From Gnetum montanum (lineage: Eukaryota; Streptophyta; Gnetopsida; Gnetales; Gnetaceae), in assembly GCA_015680685.1 (NCBI GenBank), contig MNCI01025002.1, forward strand, positions 225,108 through 287,107: DNA of 62,000 nt, given 5' to 3'. Under the pieces are notes generated by a model that made no database searches, was not told the origin of the DNA, and worked only from the letters and a program-made list of their open reading frames with translations. This document shows, piece after piece, positions 34,064 to 44,831 of the stretch. The first letter of the stretch is position 1; each line of letters opens with the position of its first letter. A program made the translations under genes and the position numbers.

Positions 34064-35290
34064 TCCTATTGATGAGGACATCACCTAGCTTATGTATCAT
34101 CTTCAATGTGCTTGTGTATATGATTTGTGTGTATCTTTTATGTTTGTCTTATTGATGATGATTGTAGGATGCTTTGAAATTCTTAGAGGTTTTTTATACC
34201 TACTTTGATATGCTTAGGGAATTCTGGGGATCAATGGAGACTTGTTAGAGATGTTTAGAGGTTCAAGATCTTAAAATAAGCTTCTTTCTTTCAAGCCTTT
34301 GTAGGTGAGATGTCTTCACCTGATTTAAGATCTCTCAGTTGCATACCATATGTCTCAAGTATTTTCTAGATATCTTAGCTTGATTCTATACATCCTAGCT
34401 ATGCCAAAACAATGAGTCCAAGACATCTCAACTAAACTCAAGACATCTTAGCCTGACTCTAGATGTCTCCTCTAAAACCACCAACATTTGGGCAAGATGT
34501 CACACTATCCTCCAAGATGTTTTAGATGAACATGAGACATTTTCTTATGAATTTTTAAAGATTTAAATTTTGAAATTAAGAGGGAAAAGATGAAGGGACA
34601 ATGATGAAGGTATAAATAGAACTCTTAAGCCTTCAATCGGGCTAATAGAGTCTAGGGAGGGAAAAAGAGTTAAGGAGTGAGAGGTAAGTTGCAAGAAAAG
34701 AATAGAGAGAGATACTTGACCAAGTGCCTTGATCATCATCCTTGTGTAAGTGTGATTTCTTTGATTGAGTGTGTATGAGGATTGGATCTCTTATTTTTCC
34801 TTGGAAATGTGTGCTTCCTTTTTTCTATAAATTTTACATTTACATAAGAATAAAGATTTCATTTTTTTTCTTATTCAAATTTTTATTTTTAACATTGAGA
34901 GAGCTTGGATTATGGAATCCAAGGAAGAGCTTCATTTGATTGATATCAAATTGGCTTGGAATGGAAGAAAATTGCATTCAAGTAGATATTTCTCATCTCA
35001 ATTGCAAAGAATTACTTCAAATTCTCATGCTCAAGTGAATTCTCTCTTGCTACTTATTCCACTCATCCTAGGGTTTAAAAATTTTCCTGTTAATTCCTAA
35101 GTTTGTCATATATTTCTAGAATTTGAAGATAATTGTAGAATTGAACATCTATGGGCTAGCAATAGCTAGGATTTGAAGATCTAAACTCATTTCTTATACG
35201 ATTTGAGTATTCCTACTTTTATTCCTTGAGCATTCTTGAATATTTCACCTTTCCTTGTAAAATTTTATGAAACATATCGTTTTGAATAAT
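34064..35290 (+). repeat. LTR-like promoter and leader of the second gypsy lineage
   Basis: A TATA box, TATAAATA, is at 34611-34618, upstream of a gag ORF. Before it, 34312-34545 contain repeated AGACATCT/AGATGTC words in both orientations (CCAAGACATCTCA, CAAGACATCTTAG, CTAGATGTCTCC, CAAGATGTC, CCAAGATG). This looks like U3-R-leader, but exact LTR ends, PBS and a second copy were not found. The 62-codon ORF at 34912-35100 is not recognised. Confidence 0.4.
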
Positions 35291-35297
35291 TTCTATC

Positions 35298-36480
35298 ATG
35301 CCTCCAGAAAAAAATATAGTTCAAAATTTGTTAAGAAACATGAATGACATAAGAAAAGATCTCAAGGTCATTTTTGAGAAACTTAGAAAGATTGAAGAGA
35401 ATAAAGGATATGTTGCCTCACCAAAAGAATCTAAGCAAGGGTATAATTCATGCAATTCTTCATCAAGACCTTCTTCAAGACATTCATCAATGACATCCCT
35501 TGAAGATGATCTTCCTTTTAACAATGAAGACTTTGAAGAAGGAGAAGATCAAGGTGATGCTTTATTTCAGGCTCCTAGTGCTGAAAATAAGTCTCAAGGT
35601 TTCATGTTTTCTTAAAAAGGGAAAAAGATCTCTTCTAACCCTCAAGGAAGCAAAGTGAAGGAAATGAAGTCACTCTTGCAAAAGCTTTCAGACATGCTTC
35701 AAGAATACCACATGTTGAGGTCAACTCCTTCAAGGGCATGAAAGGAATTGAATCTTTCCTCTCTTGGATTAAAATGATTAACAAGTACTTTGAACTTGAA
35801 TATGTAGAAAATCATCAAAAGGTGTCATATGCTAAAACCAAATTGGAAGGCATGACACTTATATAGGAGAAGGAAAGTCATTTTTACAAGATGTAAAATA
35901 ACACTCATATCAAGGATAGGTCTCAATCAAAAAGTTGAGAAGACTTGTCATAGATAAGAAGACATCCAAAAATTAAAATACCTAAGGTAGAATGATAAGA
36001 GTATGAGGACTACTACATGGATTTTTAGAAGGCTTTCAACCTTACAAAAGTTCATTTGAATGACTGAGCAAACATCAAACTTTCAAGGAAAACTCAAAAG
36101 GGAGTATTAACAAGAGCTAATCTTTTGAGCCCCAAACATTGGTGAGGCTTTTGAGTTGGCTTTTAAGGCTAAGAAGAAACTCCAAGGCTATGATAGAGAT
36201 CCAAAATCTTCTAATGGAAAAGACTCCAAAGATTCTAAAGTTAAGAAAGAAGCCAAGAAAAAGGGAAATGCCAAAGGAGACACCAAGGAGAATCAATAGA
36301 AGTCTAAGGAGAGCTAAGATTCCAAGAAAGACTACTCCAACAATGGAAAGATTCAAGGTAATACCTATGCATCCAAACTTCAATGTTTCAACTATGGTAG
36401 AAAGGAACACAAGCAATGGAAGTGTAAAAAGCAAAATATCTCCAAAGGAAAGGAAATTCAAACCTTAAAAGAGGGAGAAT
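35298..36480 (+). pseudogene. gag with degenerate zinc knuckle, second gypsy lineage
   Basis: ATG at 35298 opens 105 codons (MPPEKNIVQNLLRNMNDIRK), with a predicted helix, a Ser-rich segment (SSSRPSSRHSS) and an acidic stretch (NNEDFEEGEDQGD). After a stop at 35613 and frameshifts, capsid-like sequence runs to about 36120, then a Lys-rich region (KDSKVKKEAKKKGNAKG). A zinc-knuckle relic CFNYGRKEHKQWKC lies at 36384-36425, with the second Cys replaced by Tyr. This C-X2-C-X4-H-X4-C knuckle distinguishes it from the Athila-like gags here, which show none. It is non-functional. Confidence 0.7.
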
Positions 36481-36589
36481 CCTCCACTGAAGGTAATCCT
36501 CATAATCCTAAAACTGAAGATATAACTAAAATTAGTTCTTGCAACATTATGGAAATTGTGAATAATAATGAGGATCCTATGGGAAAACT

Positions 36590-36900
36590 ACTCTTTAGGA
36601 TTGACACTAGATGTCTTGATAGTGGTAAATGGATACACATTTTGATTAATGGTGGAAAATGTGATTTCTTAAAAGGCTATTTCTAAGATTAGCTTGAAGA
36701 CATTTCCATACCCTAGGCCCTATAGAATTCATTGGCTTTCAAATAAGTAAAGGAGAAGTATATTTTGTCTTTCAAAATTGGTTCCTTTAAAGACAAGGTA
36801 CATTACGACATTCTTCCACTTGATTATGTTGATGTCATTTTGGGAAGACCTTAACTTTGACAAGAAGGCTTCTTTTAGTGGTGCAAGAAATGGTGCAAGA
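36590..36900 (+). pseudogene. Retropepsin-like protease fragment, second gypsy lineage
   Basis: Downstream of the knuckle, WIHILINGGKCDFLKGYF (about 36631-36685) resembles the gypsy protease active site with Asn for the catalytic Asp. HYDILPLDYVDVILGRP (36802-36852) is the typical flap-to-end phrase (DxxxxxxxDVILGxxWL). Pol stops here; RT and IN are absent. Confidence 0.55.
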
Positions 36901-36949
36901 AATGTTTGATCTATATCAATTGAAGATGGAATACATGAATTAATTCCTA

Positions 36950-37840
36950 TGAATTGATAACATTACAAGAAAAATGACCCTACAAATGCTACATTGATCT
37001 TGCTTAGTAAGCAAGACAAAGTTACATGATAAAGCAACCCAGAAGATCTCCTTCAAAGTGTTGTTTCTTTGAACAGCTGCAAAACATACATCTAGATTTA
37101 TTTACCTTGCATCCCAACAAGTTGAAAATAGAAACCCACAAATATAACATGAAGTCTTGAAACCAGTACTCAATGCCATAGAATTTACGTTAAACCCCTC
37201 TTGACACCAAATTAATAGTCAAACTTGATGAACACCATGCATCAACTAGATGCACCCAGAANCAATAGTCAAACTTGATGAACACCATGCATCAACTAGA
37301 TGCACCCAGAAGAATTAATTGATATTTAATAATACAACACCATTCACGATAAAATATGCCAACTAAAAAGATAGTACCTTTCAAGTTGGCCATTGAAGTT
37401 CGGCCATTGAAGTTGGACCATTCATAATACATGTATACATCTTGAAGTCAATGTCTTCCACAATGCCCCTAAAATCACAAACTACAGTACACCAAATCCA
37501 GCCAAAATTTTTTGCAAAATTAACTTCACACGGAAACAATGATGTGTTGGCCTTGTAACCCAAGATTTGATTCTACCAAGTAATATTGAGTTATAAATTT
37601 AAACAAATTATAAAAAGAATTCTGAAACAGATGAGATATATCCAAGGAATCTAAGTGATGGAAAGTAAAACTTTTAATTTCAGTATTTAAAACTAAATTT
37701 TAAAGGTTTTGTATAGCACACATAAATAAGCCAAGGAGATCATAAATTAAAGGCTACCATTCACCCTAAGATTTTGAATTAAAAGGTATCAAATATAACA
37801 AAGAGCAAAGAGCAAGTCCATTACCTTTGAATATCGACAA
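36950..37840 (-). other. Exon-like segments, possible host gene remnant
   Basis: The minus strand shows three donor-like ends, GATGCAAG|GTAAAT (about 37105), TTGAAAG|GTACTAT (about 37380) and TTCAAAG|GTAATGG (about 37826). Between the second and an acceptor-like TTGGTAG (about 37580) lies a 60-residue open stretch (LGYKANTSLFPCEVNFAK, WIWCTVVCDFRG, MNGPTSMAELQWP) whose composition looks protein-like. A 15-bp tandem duplication (GGCCATTGAAGTT) marks its end. I cannot name the protein. It is unlike the retroelements around it. It may be a gene fragment or a non-coding transcript. Confidence 0.3.
37213..37310. other. Assembly scar: single N between identical copies
   Basis: CAATAGTCAAACTTGATGAA...CACCCAGAA flanks one N at 37262 on both sides. 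Confidence 0.85.
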
Positions 37841-39360
37841 AGAGCACACAACACCATTGGGCATGTAAGTTATTATTTGGTACTTTCAGAATCCACGATG
37901 CAAAAATAGATGGGAGATGGATGCAAGAACCTTAATCCATGCATATGCATCTAGTTTGAGTATTGTACAACAGAACCAAACAATGAACTGGACGTAATTT
38001 AGTATTTGTCCAAAAAAAGTAGCCTTCAATTTCTCGTGAGCCGGCCACTACAAAAACAGGACTTCCTTGGTGTTAAAAAAACCACAAAAGCAGCTTTCAC
38101 TCACGAAAAGGTCCCTGAATTTAAAGAAATACTTTTTACGTCGTAACAGCTCTTAAGTAACTTAAAAGAACACATCAACATTTACATAAGAGATTTTGAT
38201 TTCCGAGCCAAAAATGCTTCAGGTTGTCTTAGGCGTGCGTAGTTAAGATCATCTTCGGTGTAAAGGCCTTGTGAATAGGACAAAAGCGAATAGGCACAAA
38301 CTTTCGTCTCCCGTTGATTGTGCACATTATTTACTCGAGAATTGAGTGACAACGTATCAGAAGGGTCTTCCCTTCAAACACCGAAGCCAAAAACAGAGTG
38401 CCTTTCGCAATTGTGAGGCCAATGCAAGTTCTTCCACGGCGACTTAGTTTCCAACGCTTTTAAGACAACGATGCAGCTGCAAATTTGAACGCTACGCTCC
38501 CACCACCCAGAACATACATTCCAGCTATAATAGATAACAAAAACAAAATTGACTAGTACCCTGTCCAGAAATGACAATTGAAAACTTAAATTTTGAATCT
38601 AAAGAACAACTGTTCCTGCACAGGAAGCGTAACTGCTATTGTCAGTCGGTATCTGGCCTGAACATCTCATGATCAAGCCCACATTCATGTCGATATTCGG
38701 GCCCAAATATCAAAATATCAATTTAATCGGTACTTGCGTTATCTGCGAAATAACTAAATGCTAAATGAAAAAGAAGTCAAAACGGAGAGACAGTGAGCGT
38801 CCAAAGGCCCAAGGCAGGGTTTCCCTGCCCACCAAAAACCATTGATCTTTATTATATTTTGGACCGACCCCGTAAGCGCACCCAGCGGGGTAAGATCCTT
38901 TGTCCATACACAAATTAATAACTACATCAACATAAGAAATGACTGAAGCTTGTAAGAACGTGCACAAATGGCATCCAGTGGGATTTTTCTTGGATGATTT
39001 CTGTTAATATTTTAATTTTACATAATACTGCATAATCAAAAGCAAAAGCAGAAGAGTCTTCATACTTCTATTAAAATTCGCAGAAGAGAAGAGTCTTCAT
39101 AATCGTAGAATTCCAGTTGGAATTCCAGAGGAAGCTAGGGCGTCAATGGGTTTAGAAGAGCATTGAAGGGCATTCAAGGTTCTCAACTTCTATTGAAATT
39201 CGCAGAAGAGTCTTCATATGAATACTCCTTCAAAATCAAAGCCAAACACGTTCAAGTACCCTAACCGTTCAGCCGTTTCGCATATCAAAATTTGGACTTC
39301 ATTGCGTATTCACGTTGTGCGACAAGGAGGACAAAAATAAGAAGGTAAACTCCTCACCAG
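37841..39360. other. CpG-richer non-repeat region, possible promoter or 5' exon
   Basis: Compared with the rest of the window this stretch keeps many CpG sites (for example TTTACGTCGTAAC, GGCGTGCGTAG, CACGGCGACTTAG, AACGCTACGC, ATTGCGTATTCACG). That suggests DNA that is young or unmethylated. Two hairpins sit close together: GGCAGGG-TTT-CCCTGCC (38813-38829) and ACCCCG/CGGGGT (38867-38872 and 38886-38891). The minus-strand ORFs at 38374-38577 and 38761-38967 have no recognised similarity. No TATA box or gene start could be fixed. Confidence 0.35.
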
Positions 39361-39364
39361 TACT

Positions 39365-39530
39365 CATATCCTGTGATACAAGTTTCCACTGCAATCTCGC
39401 GCAGTCAGATAAGCATGTTGCATATCCTGTGATAGAAAGTTTCCACTGGAATCTCAATGCCAAATGTGAATGTTGCATATCCTGTGATAGAAGTTTCCAC
39501 TGGAATCTCACGCTGTCAGATAAGCATGCA
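39365..39530 (+). repeat. Tandem repeat, three copies of about 55-56 bp
   Basis: Units start at 39365, 39421 and 39476, each CATATCCTGTGATA(C/G)AA..GTTTCCACTG.AATCTC. Units 1 and 3 share (G/C)(C/T)(G/A)GTCAGATAAGCATG; unit 2 has diverged there. A 98-codon plus-strand ORF (39315-39608) crosses it but is probably incidental, since the period is not a multiple of three. Confidence 0.85.
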
Positions 39531-39659
39531 ATGCCAAATGGTTTGCGTGGTCATTATTTTTTTCGGAATCTTTTTTGCAACTCTCAAATGGTTGAGAAAA
39601 ATGAATGAGAAATGGTCGGATCATAAAGTTTTTATGCATCATCAGTGTAATACTTTTAT

Positions 39660-41006
39660 CACTTAGGAATGAAAAGTGGATTTTGATCCTATTCTTTTGA
39701 TTACTATGAAATTCTATGCTGAATTGAATTAAAAAATTTCTCTTATTTTTCAATATGTTAAAAGTGATTGGTAGCAACATTGGCACTATTGGTAGCAATA
39801 TTGGCACAATCATAAAGATAAAGTCAAAAACATTTCTAGATGATGTATAGTGTAAATGTGATTTTGTAGAGATTAATTTACACTAAAGAAAAATAGAATT
39901 AAAACTCAAACATTGTATAGAATTAAAACTCAAACATGGTAATCAATTTTTCTCAAAAAACTACATACTATAATTTGCGAGCTGTAATTATTGTCATTGC
40001 GCAGGTCATGTTATTGGAATTTGTTTTATTTCTAATAAAAAAGTTGTTTTTGAGGAAAACAACAAAAAAGCAAACAATGGTAGTTTTCAACAAGCACATA
40101 TGAAATCTTCTTCAACAAGTTCTTAACCTTTTACAAATCCTTTTAATTTTAAAGGTAATAATAAACTCTTAATATTTGAAGAGAATTCCTTTTTAGAAAA
40201 AATAAAAGAAAATTTCAACAAGGACCAATAATTGAAATATTGATTCAAATAAATTTCACTTATTTTAACACAAAAAGGCCCACAAATATTATTTTCAATT
40301 TAAATACCTCAAAGATATCTCATTCTCTTTCAACTTGTAGCATTGTTACAAATGTTTTTTTTATTAAATAATGATTTTGTACTTATTAGTAGCATGGATT
40401 GTAACACAAATGCTGAGCTTGAAAAATCAAGGATGAGGGCTTCCTCCCCCACATCTCAATGTTAGTTTTATTGTAGAATGTTCGAGGCCTTTTCGATAGG
40501 TCCAAGCAAAAATTAGGAGTATCTTTTAAATTGACATTTATCTCTAGATTTCTTTTCCTATAGGAAATTAAGATTTTAGTGCATGATATTATTTTTGTTG
40601 GTAAATGAATTTTAAAAAATTGCATTGTTTTTTTTTTGCTACTGATGAAGTTAATAAAGGAGATGTTGTTATTCATGTTAATAAAAATTGGATTGAAAAA
40701 GTTTTGAATTCTAGTTTTGATAACATTAGAAGAGTTATTTGGGTTACTTACCATAGTGAAAAAGGAGACTTTTGACTATGTAATATTTATGCTCTTAATA
40801 GTTTGAAAGATCGACTAGAGGTTTGAAAACATTTTTTTCTCTTTGCCTAAAGTTTCTTAAATTACTAGAGGTGATTTCAATATGGTTGAAAGTAATTTAG
40901 ATAAATTTGGTGATCTTCCTCTTAATATGTCTTCTTAACAAAAAGAAGATTGATGCAATCTTAAAGAAAAATATTTTCTTTCTAATGTTAACTCTTTATT
41001 TCCACA
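39660..41006 (+). pseudogene. LINE, left part: ORF1 zinc knuckle and endonuclease
   Basis: A CCHC zinc knuckle of non-LTR retrotransposon ORF1 is intact at 39983-40024 (CNYCHCAGHVIGIC). The endonuclease (APE-like, cuts target DNA) begins at about 40472 with QNVRGLFDRSKQK, corresponding to the usual WNVRGL start. It continues with GDVVIHVNKNWIEKVLN (40651-40702), VIWVTYHSEKGDF and NIYALN (40736-40800), and GDFNMVESNLDKFG (40869-40910), the GDFN motif. Several stops and shifts are present. The copy is interrupted at 41006, before the end of the endonuclease; the reverse transcriptase half is at 59.6-61.2 kb in the same orientation. Confidence 0.75.
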
Positions 41007-41909
41007 TGATGGGACGTGATATTGCATGGGCCGCGATATCACGTCCGCTGTGATATCGCATCCCTCGCGATATCGCGTATGCAATATTGTGTCTTCCCCT
41101 GCGATATCGCGTACGTGATATCACAGTTTGCCATAATGTCTATAAATAAGAGGCGGCTCTCCCTTATTTGAGATAGATAGAGTTAGATTATAGTGAAACT
41201 CTAGCAGTTTGATCCTTCCAGAGATAGATTATTTTTCCCATGTCTACCTGCAATGTGATGAATGTAATTATACGACATCCTTTATTCGAGTGTGACGTAC
41301 TTGGACATACACATGATCGGCAATAAAGATTGAGATTACTTCATCATTGCAGCATTCACTTTGTTTATTCATTTATTTAATTAATGTCACTTTGTTTATT
41401 CATTTATTTAATTAATGTTATTTATTGCTTTCCTAGTCAATCTCTCTCATCCTTATCTCCTAGCAACTTGGAATGAGTACAACTTGATTACGAGCATTTA
41501 AGTGTGACTACTTGGTATCCCGGTAGCGTACCTAGGATTTGCGCTTGGTAATCCCAGTGGTAATCATGCATGAAGTCCAAGATGTGTACAGATAATCAAG
41601 GAACGGATGCTCATCGCACTTAGGCTAGATTAGATTCTCTTACCATTTTCCTCCTAGCTTAGCTTAGTTAATATTACTTTTCATTGCCTTCAGGAGTAGC
41701 ATTAGATTAGGAAACCCATCATACACCTCACTTTGGACTAAACCATATGTGACAAGTATAATACTAGTCCAAGTGGAAAGACAGCGAACTGTGACCTAAG
41801 GATAACTGTCTAGGTGCCACAACTAGTCCGTCTGTGGAGTTCGACCAGATCGCGCTTGAGAACGCTCGTATTCGTATGGTTGAGTGTAGGGGTACCTTGC
41901 CACTCATCA
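41007..41909 (+). repeat. Solo LTR, element 2 family, TSD CCACA
   Basis: It begins TGATGGGACG, ends GCCACTCATCA and follows the element 2 LTR from TATAAATA (41141-41148) to the end. CCACA flanks it at 41002-41006 and 41910-41914. Its U3 is longer than in element 2, with five or more GCGATATCGC-type words (41012-41125). A 31-bp tandem duplication (CACTTTGTTTATTCATTTAT...) lies at 41357-41418. No internal region adjoins, so LTR-LTR recombination is likely. Confidence 0.88.
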
Positions 41910-42701
41910 CCACATTATTCCAATGAGAAGCATTATACTTGGTTGAATTCTGTAGACCTAAAGTTTTTAAGTATACTAGTTCTAAGACGTGAAATCTAAT
42001 TGAAATGATCATTATCTTCTCAGTTCCACTCGTGAGGTACAAGTATATGGTTAAGTGCAACTAAGATATATGATTTTTATCATTTTATATTTTATAAGTT
42101 TAATCACCTAAAACAAGAATGAAAGGTATAGGAATTCAATATCTAATTAGTCTACTACTTAGCTAGCCTAACACAAGTACTTGTTTCCACTCTCTAGACA
42201 CATTTTGAATGCATGTAGTGTTGTTGGATTACCAAACGTTAAGTGTTTTCAAGTTACCAAGTGCTACATGTATGCTCAAAGTGGTTGTGATTGTGTTCAT
42301 TAACAACTAGAAATTAATTGCTTAATAAAGATGTATTAAAGTAAAGTGCATGAATATCAAATGCATTAAAGAAAACATTAATTTATTCTCAGTGCTGCAA
42401 GGATTATCAAAAGGATTCGTTTTTATTCCCATCACACTGATGTACTCAAGTACATTAGTGCTTGAACAAAGATACATACACACTCAAATTCCTATTGTGG
42501 GCACTCAAAAAAATTCTAACTTTGGAGAAAACAAATTACAAGAGCTTCGCTATCTATGACAAAAACTGATATGAAAATCATGAGCTCAAGCGCTATATAA
42601 ATAGGCCAGTATATACCCCGTGATATCATATATTCAACATCGCATATTGGGATTTGATATTAGATATCCAATATCAAAGCGAGTCAAAACATAATTCATC
42701 A
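41910..42701 (-). repeat. 3' LTR of element A
   Basis: The minus strand starts TGATGAATTATG at 42701. U3 has GATATTGGATATCTAATATC and ATATGATATCACGG, and TATTTATATAG follows (about 42605-42592). R/U5 holds CTTGGTAACTTGAAAAC and TTTGGTAATCCAACAAC. About 30 bp of the LTR end are missing at 41910, where it meets the solo LTR. The polypurine-like AATTGTGGAGGTA precedes it (42714-42702). Confidence 0.8.
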
Positions 42702-43666
42702 TACCTCCACAATTGAGTGAAAACTTGTCCTTGAGTGAAGAAGAGAAGGAACAAGTTCCTTACAAAATATTGGGTAGGTATGGGATTATTGATTGACATA
42801 CAAATTGATGTAGATAGAATAAATAGATTCTAAGTGCCCAAGTGTATGAATTATAATCTTTTACAAAATTGGGTGTTCATAACAAAAGAAGAGAACACCT
42901 TGGACAAAATTGACATCCAACCCTCTCGTAGCTGAAGAGCAAGGAAGAAGATTCAATGATCATGAAGAGTCCTCATCACATGGTGTTGTTGTTGTTGCAT
43001 CCTTTGTGAGGATAGTCCCGCATCCAGTCCACATGTTCCACCCATGCTTCCCTCTGCAATCACAATAAAATTGTGGATTAGTGTGCAATGTGTAACATAT
43101 AGCTTTGAAGTACCTTGTCTCATCAGTGGTTATACTTGGCTGACTTGTGATTGTGATGGATGAATTTTGATAATAGTGTTAGTGGGAAGGCTGAAAAATA
43201 TGATGGAATAGATAAGAAATCCATTAAATTTGAAAAAGTTCAAATGCAAGGAAATGTTTGAAGAGTGTTTAAGAATTCACAATAGTAACTATAAAAGGTT
43301 TCATTGAAAAATGTTGTGAAAATGAACACAATTGGATGTCATTGATGAGGTAAACAAAAGGATTTGATTGTAAGAGTGTCTAAGGAGAAATAACTTAACT
43401 AACCCAACCAAAAGATATGCAAGTGGATCCTTCCCAAAGTAGGCATAGGCCTTTTATTGCCCTTGCATAACTTCAAATCTAGGAGTCTATGGGCCCTATG
43501 GATAATTCATGTTTACAAAAGGTTAAGTACCAAAACTTGGAAAAAACTACCTAATAATTTCGACACATCAAACCAGGACATCAAACAAGAACATGAAATC
43601 GATAGTGAGGTGAGACATGGAAAGCATAAATGAATGAGAGAGAGAGAGTGGAATGGAGTTCCAAAT
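42702..43666 (-). other. Element A internal part 1, ORF3 lost, splice signals kept
   Basis: Minus strand: ACAAG|GTACTTC (donor-like, 43113), CACTAATCC (branch-like) and TTATTGTGATTGCAG (acceptor-like, ending 43054) align with the site just before ORF3 in element B. Only about 350 bp then remain to the LTR, so ORF3 is deleted. Between this site and the shared AACTAACCCAACCAAAAG phrase (43390) A has about 340 bp where B has about 810; the missing part includes B's promoter block. Confidence 0.6.
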
Positions 43667-44590
43667 TGATGAGCGGCGAGGTACCCCTACATCCAACCAT
43701 ACAAATCATAAGCATTCACATGCGATCTAGTCGAATTCTATGGACTTTATTGTTTCTAGTGCTCTAGTCCTTTAGGAAGTGAATCTAGCCCTAAGGTCAA
43801 TCGTTGTCTTTGCAATTACACTTGTGACATTTGTTGGTATGGTTAAGTGTAATTGAGGCATTTAATTTTTATCATTTTTATGTTTTATAGTTGGGTGCTT
43901 AAATTGTAGATAAAAAGGGATTTGATTAACTAATCTAAATTAACTAATTAACCAATTATTTAACTAATCCTAACATAAGTATCTATTTCCACTTTTTGTA
44001 CACATCCTGAACCCATGTATTTGCTGTTGGGCAACCAAGCACTATGCTACCAGGCATACCAAGCAATAATGCTACTAGGATTACCAAGCAAATACATGTT
44101 ACGCTTGAAGTGATCATACTTATGTGTGTAATCTATTTTGCTTAATTGCTTCATTAACGTAATAACTAGAAAATAATTAATAAGTAATTGGAAACATTTA
44201 ATAAATAATTGAAAATATTAAATGCATAAATGAAATAAATAATCTATCTAGAGTGCTGCAAGGTTTATCAAAAATCTCATCTTTATTGTTGCACACACTA
44301 TCGTGCTTAGGTACAAAAATGCTCAAATAAAGATCCGTACACTCAATGACTCTTACTACAAGCACTCAGAGAAAAAATTCTAATTTCAAATGGAAAAAAC
44401 GCAAGAGCTTTACAACAAATATAATCTACTTATGCCATATATGCAACTGCATGCACATATTTATAGCTGACACATGACACTACATTGATGGGGCCATGTC
44501 GATGCATGATATGATGTGTCAACTAGGCCTCGTTGATGAGGCCACATCAATGAGGTTTCATTGATCCAACCGACAAAACATGACTCATCA
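43667..44590 (-). repeat. 3' LTR of element B
   Basis: Minus strand TGATGAGTCATG...CGCCGCTCATCA. The U3 words CCTCATTGATGTGGCC, TCATCAACGAGG and ACATCAATG (44570-44485) precede TATAAATA (44465-44458). U5 has several TTGGTA blocks (CTTGGTAATCCTAGTAGC, CTTGGTATGCCTGGTAGC). It ends in GGTACCTCGCCGCTCATCA. Confidence 0.93.
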
Positions 44591-44831
44591 TATCCTAAAG
44601 ATTGAATGAAAACTCATCCTTGAGTTCTATTTACAAAATTATAAAGGTATGGGATTATTGACTAATTTTTCTTCAAATAAAACAACTAATTGACTTGACA
44701 AAAATTGGAGTGTATAGATCAGAACATTACAAAAAATGAAGGTATTTAGGACACAAAATTGAACACCATGACCTAAATCTTCAAAATTGGATAGCATGTT
44801 CCTTGATGGTGTGAAGCTTGTTGGAGAAGAT
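44591..44831 (-). other. Spacer and weak polypurine tract of element B
   Basis: Between the ORF3 stop and the 3' LTR. Minus strand ACTCAAGGATGAGTTTTCATTC then AATCTTTAGGATA directly before the LTR, parallel to CGAGGACGAGTTTTCATTC...GTTGTGGGGGTA of element 2. Confidence 0.5.

Noticed and set aside
38800-38960. Hammerhead ribozyme or tRNA gene in the GC-rich hairpin region
   Set aside because: There is no CTGANGA...GAAAC core and no tRNA A/B boxes at the right spacing.
39365-39530. Zinc-finger-like residues C-X2-C-X3-F-X5-L...H in the tandem repeat
   Set aside because: The repeat period is 55-56 bp, so the frame is not kept between units. The pattern occurs in only some units and lacks the second His.
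41902-41999. LINE-like frame (HYSNEKHYTWLN) just right of the solo LTR
   Set aside because: The same DNA aligns on the minus strand with the U5 end of the lineage's LTRs, including the GAATTC phrase, so it is the 3' LTR of element A.
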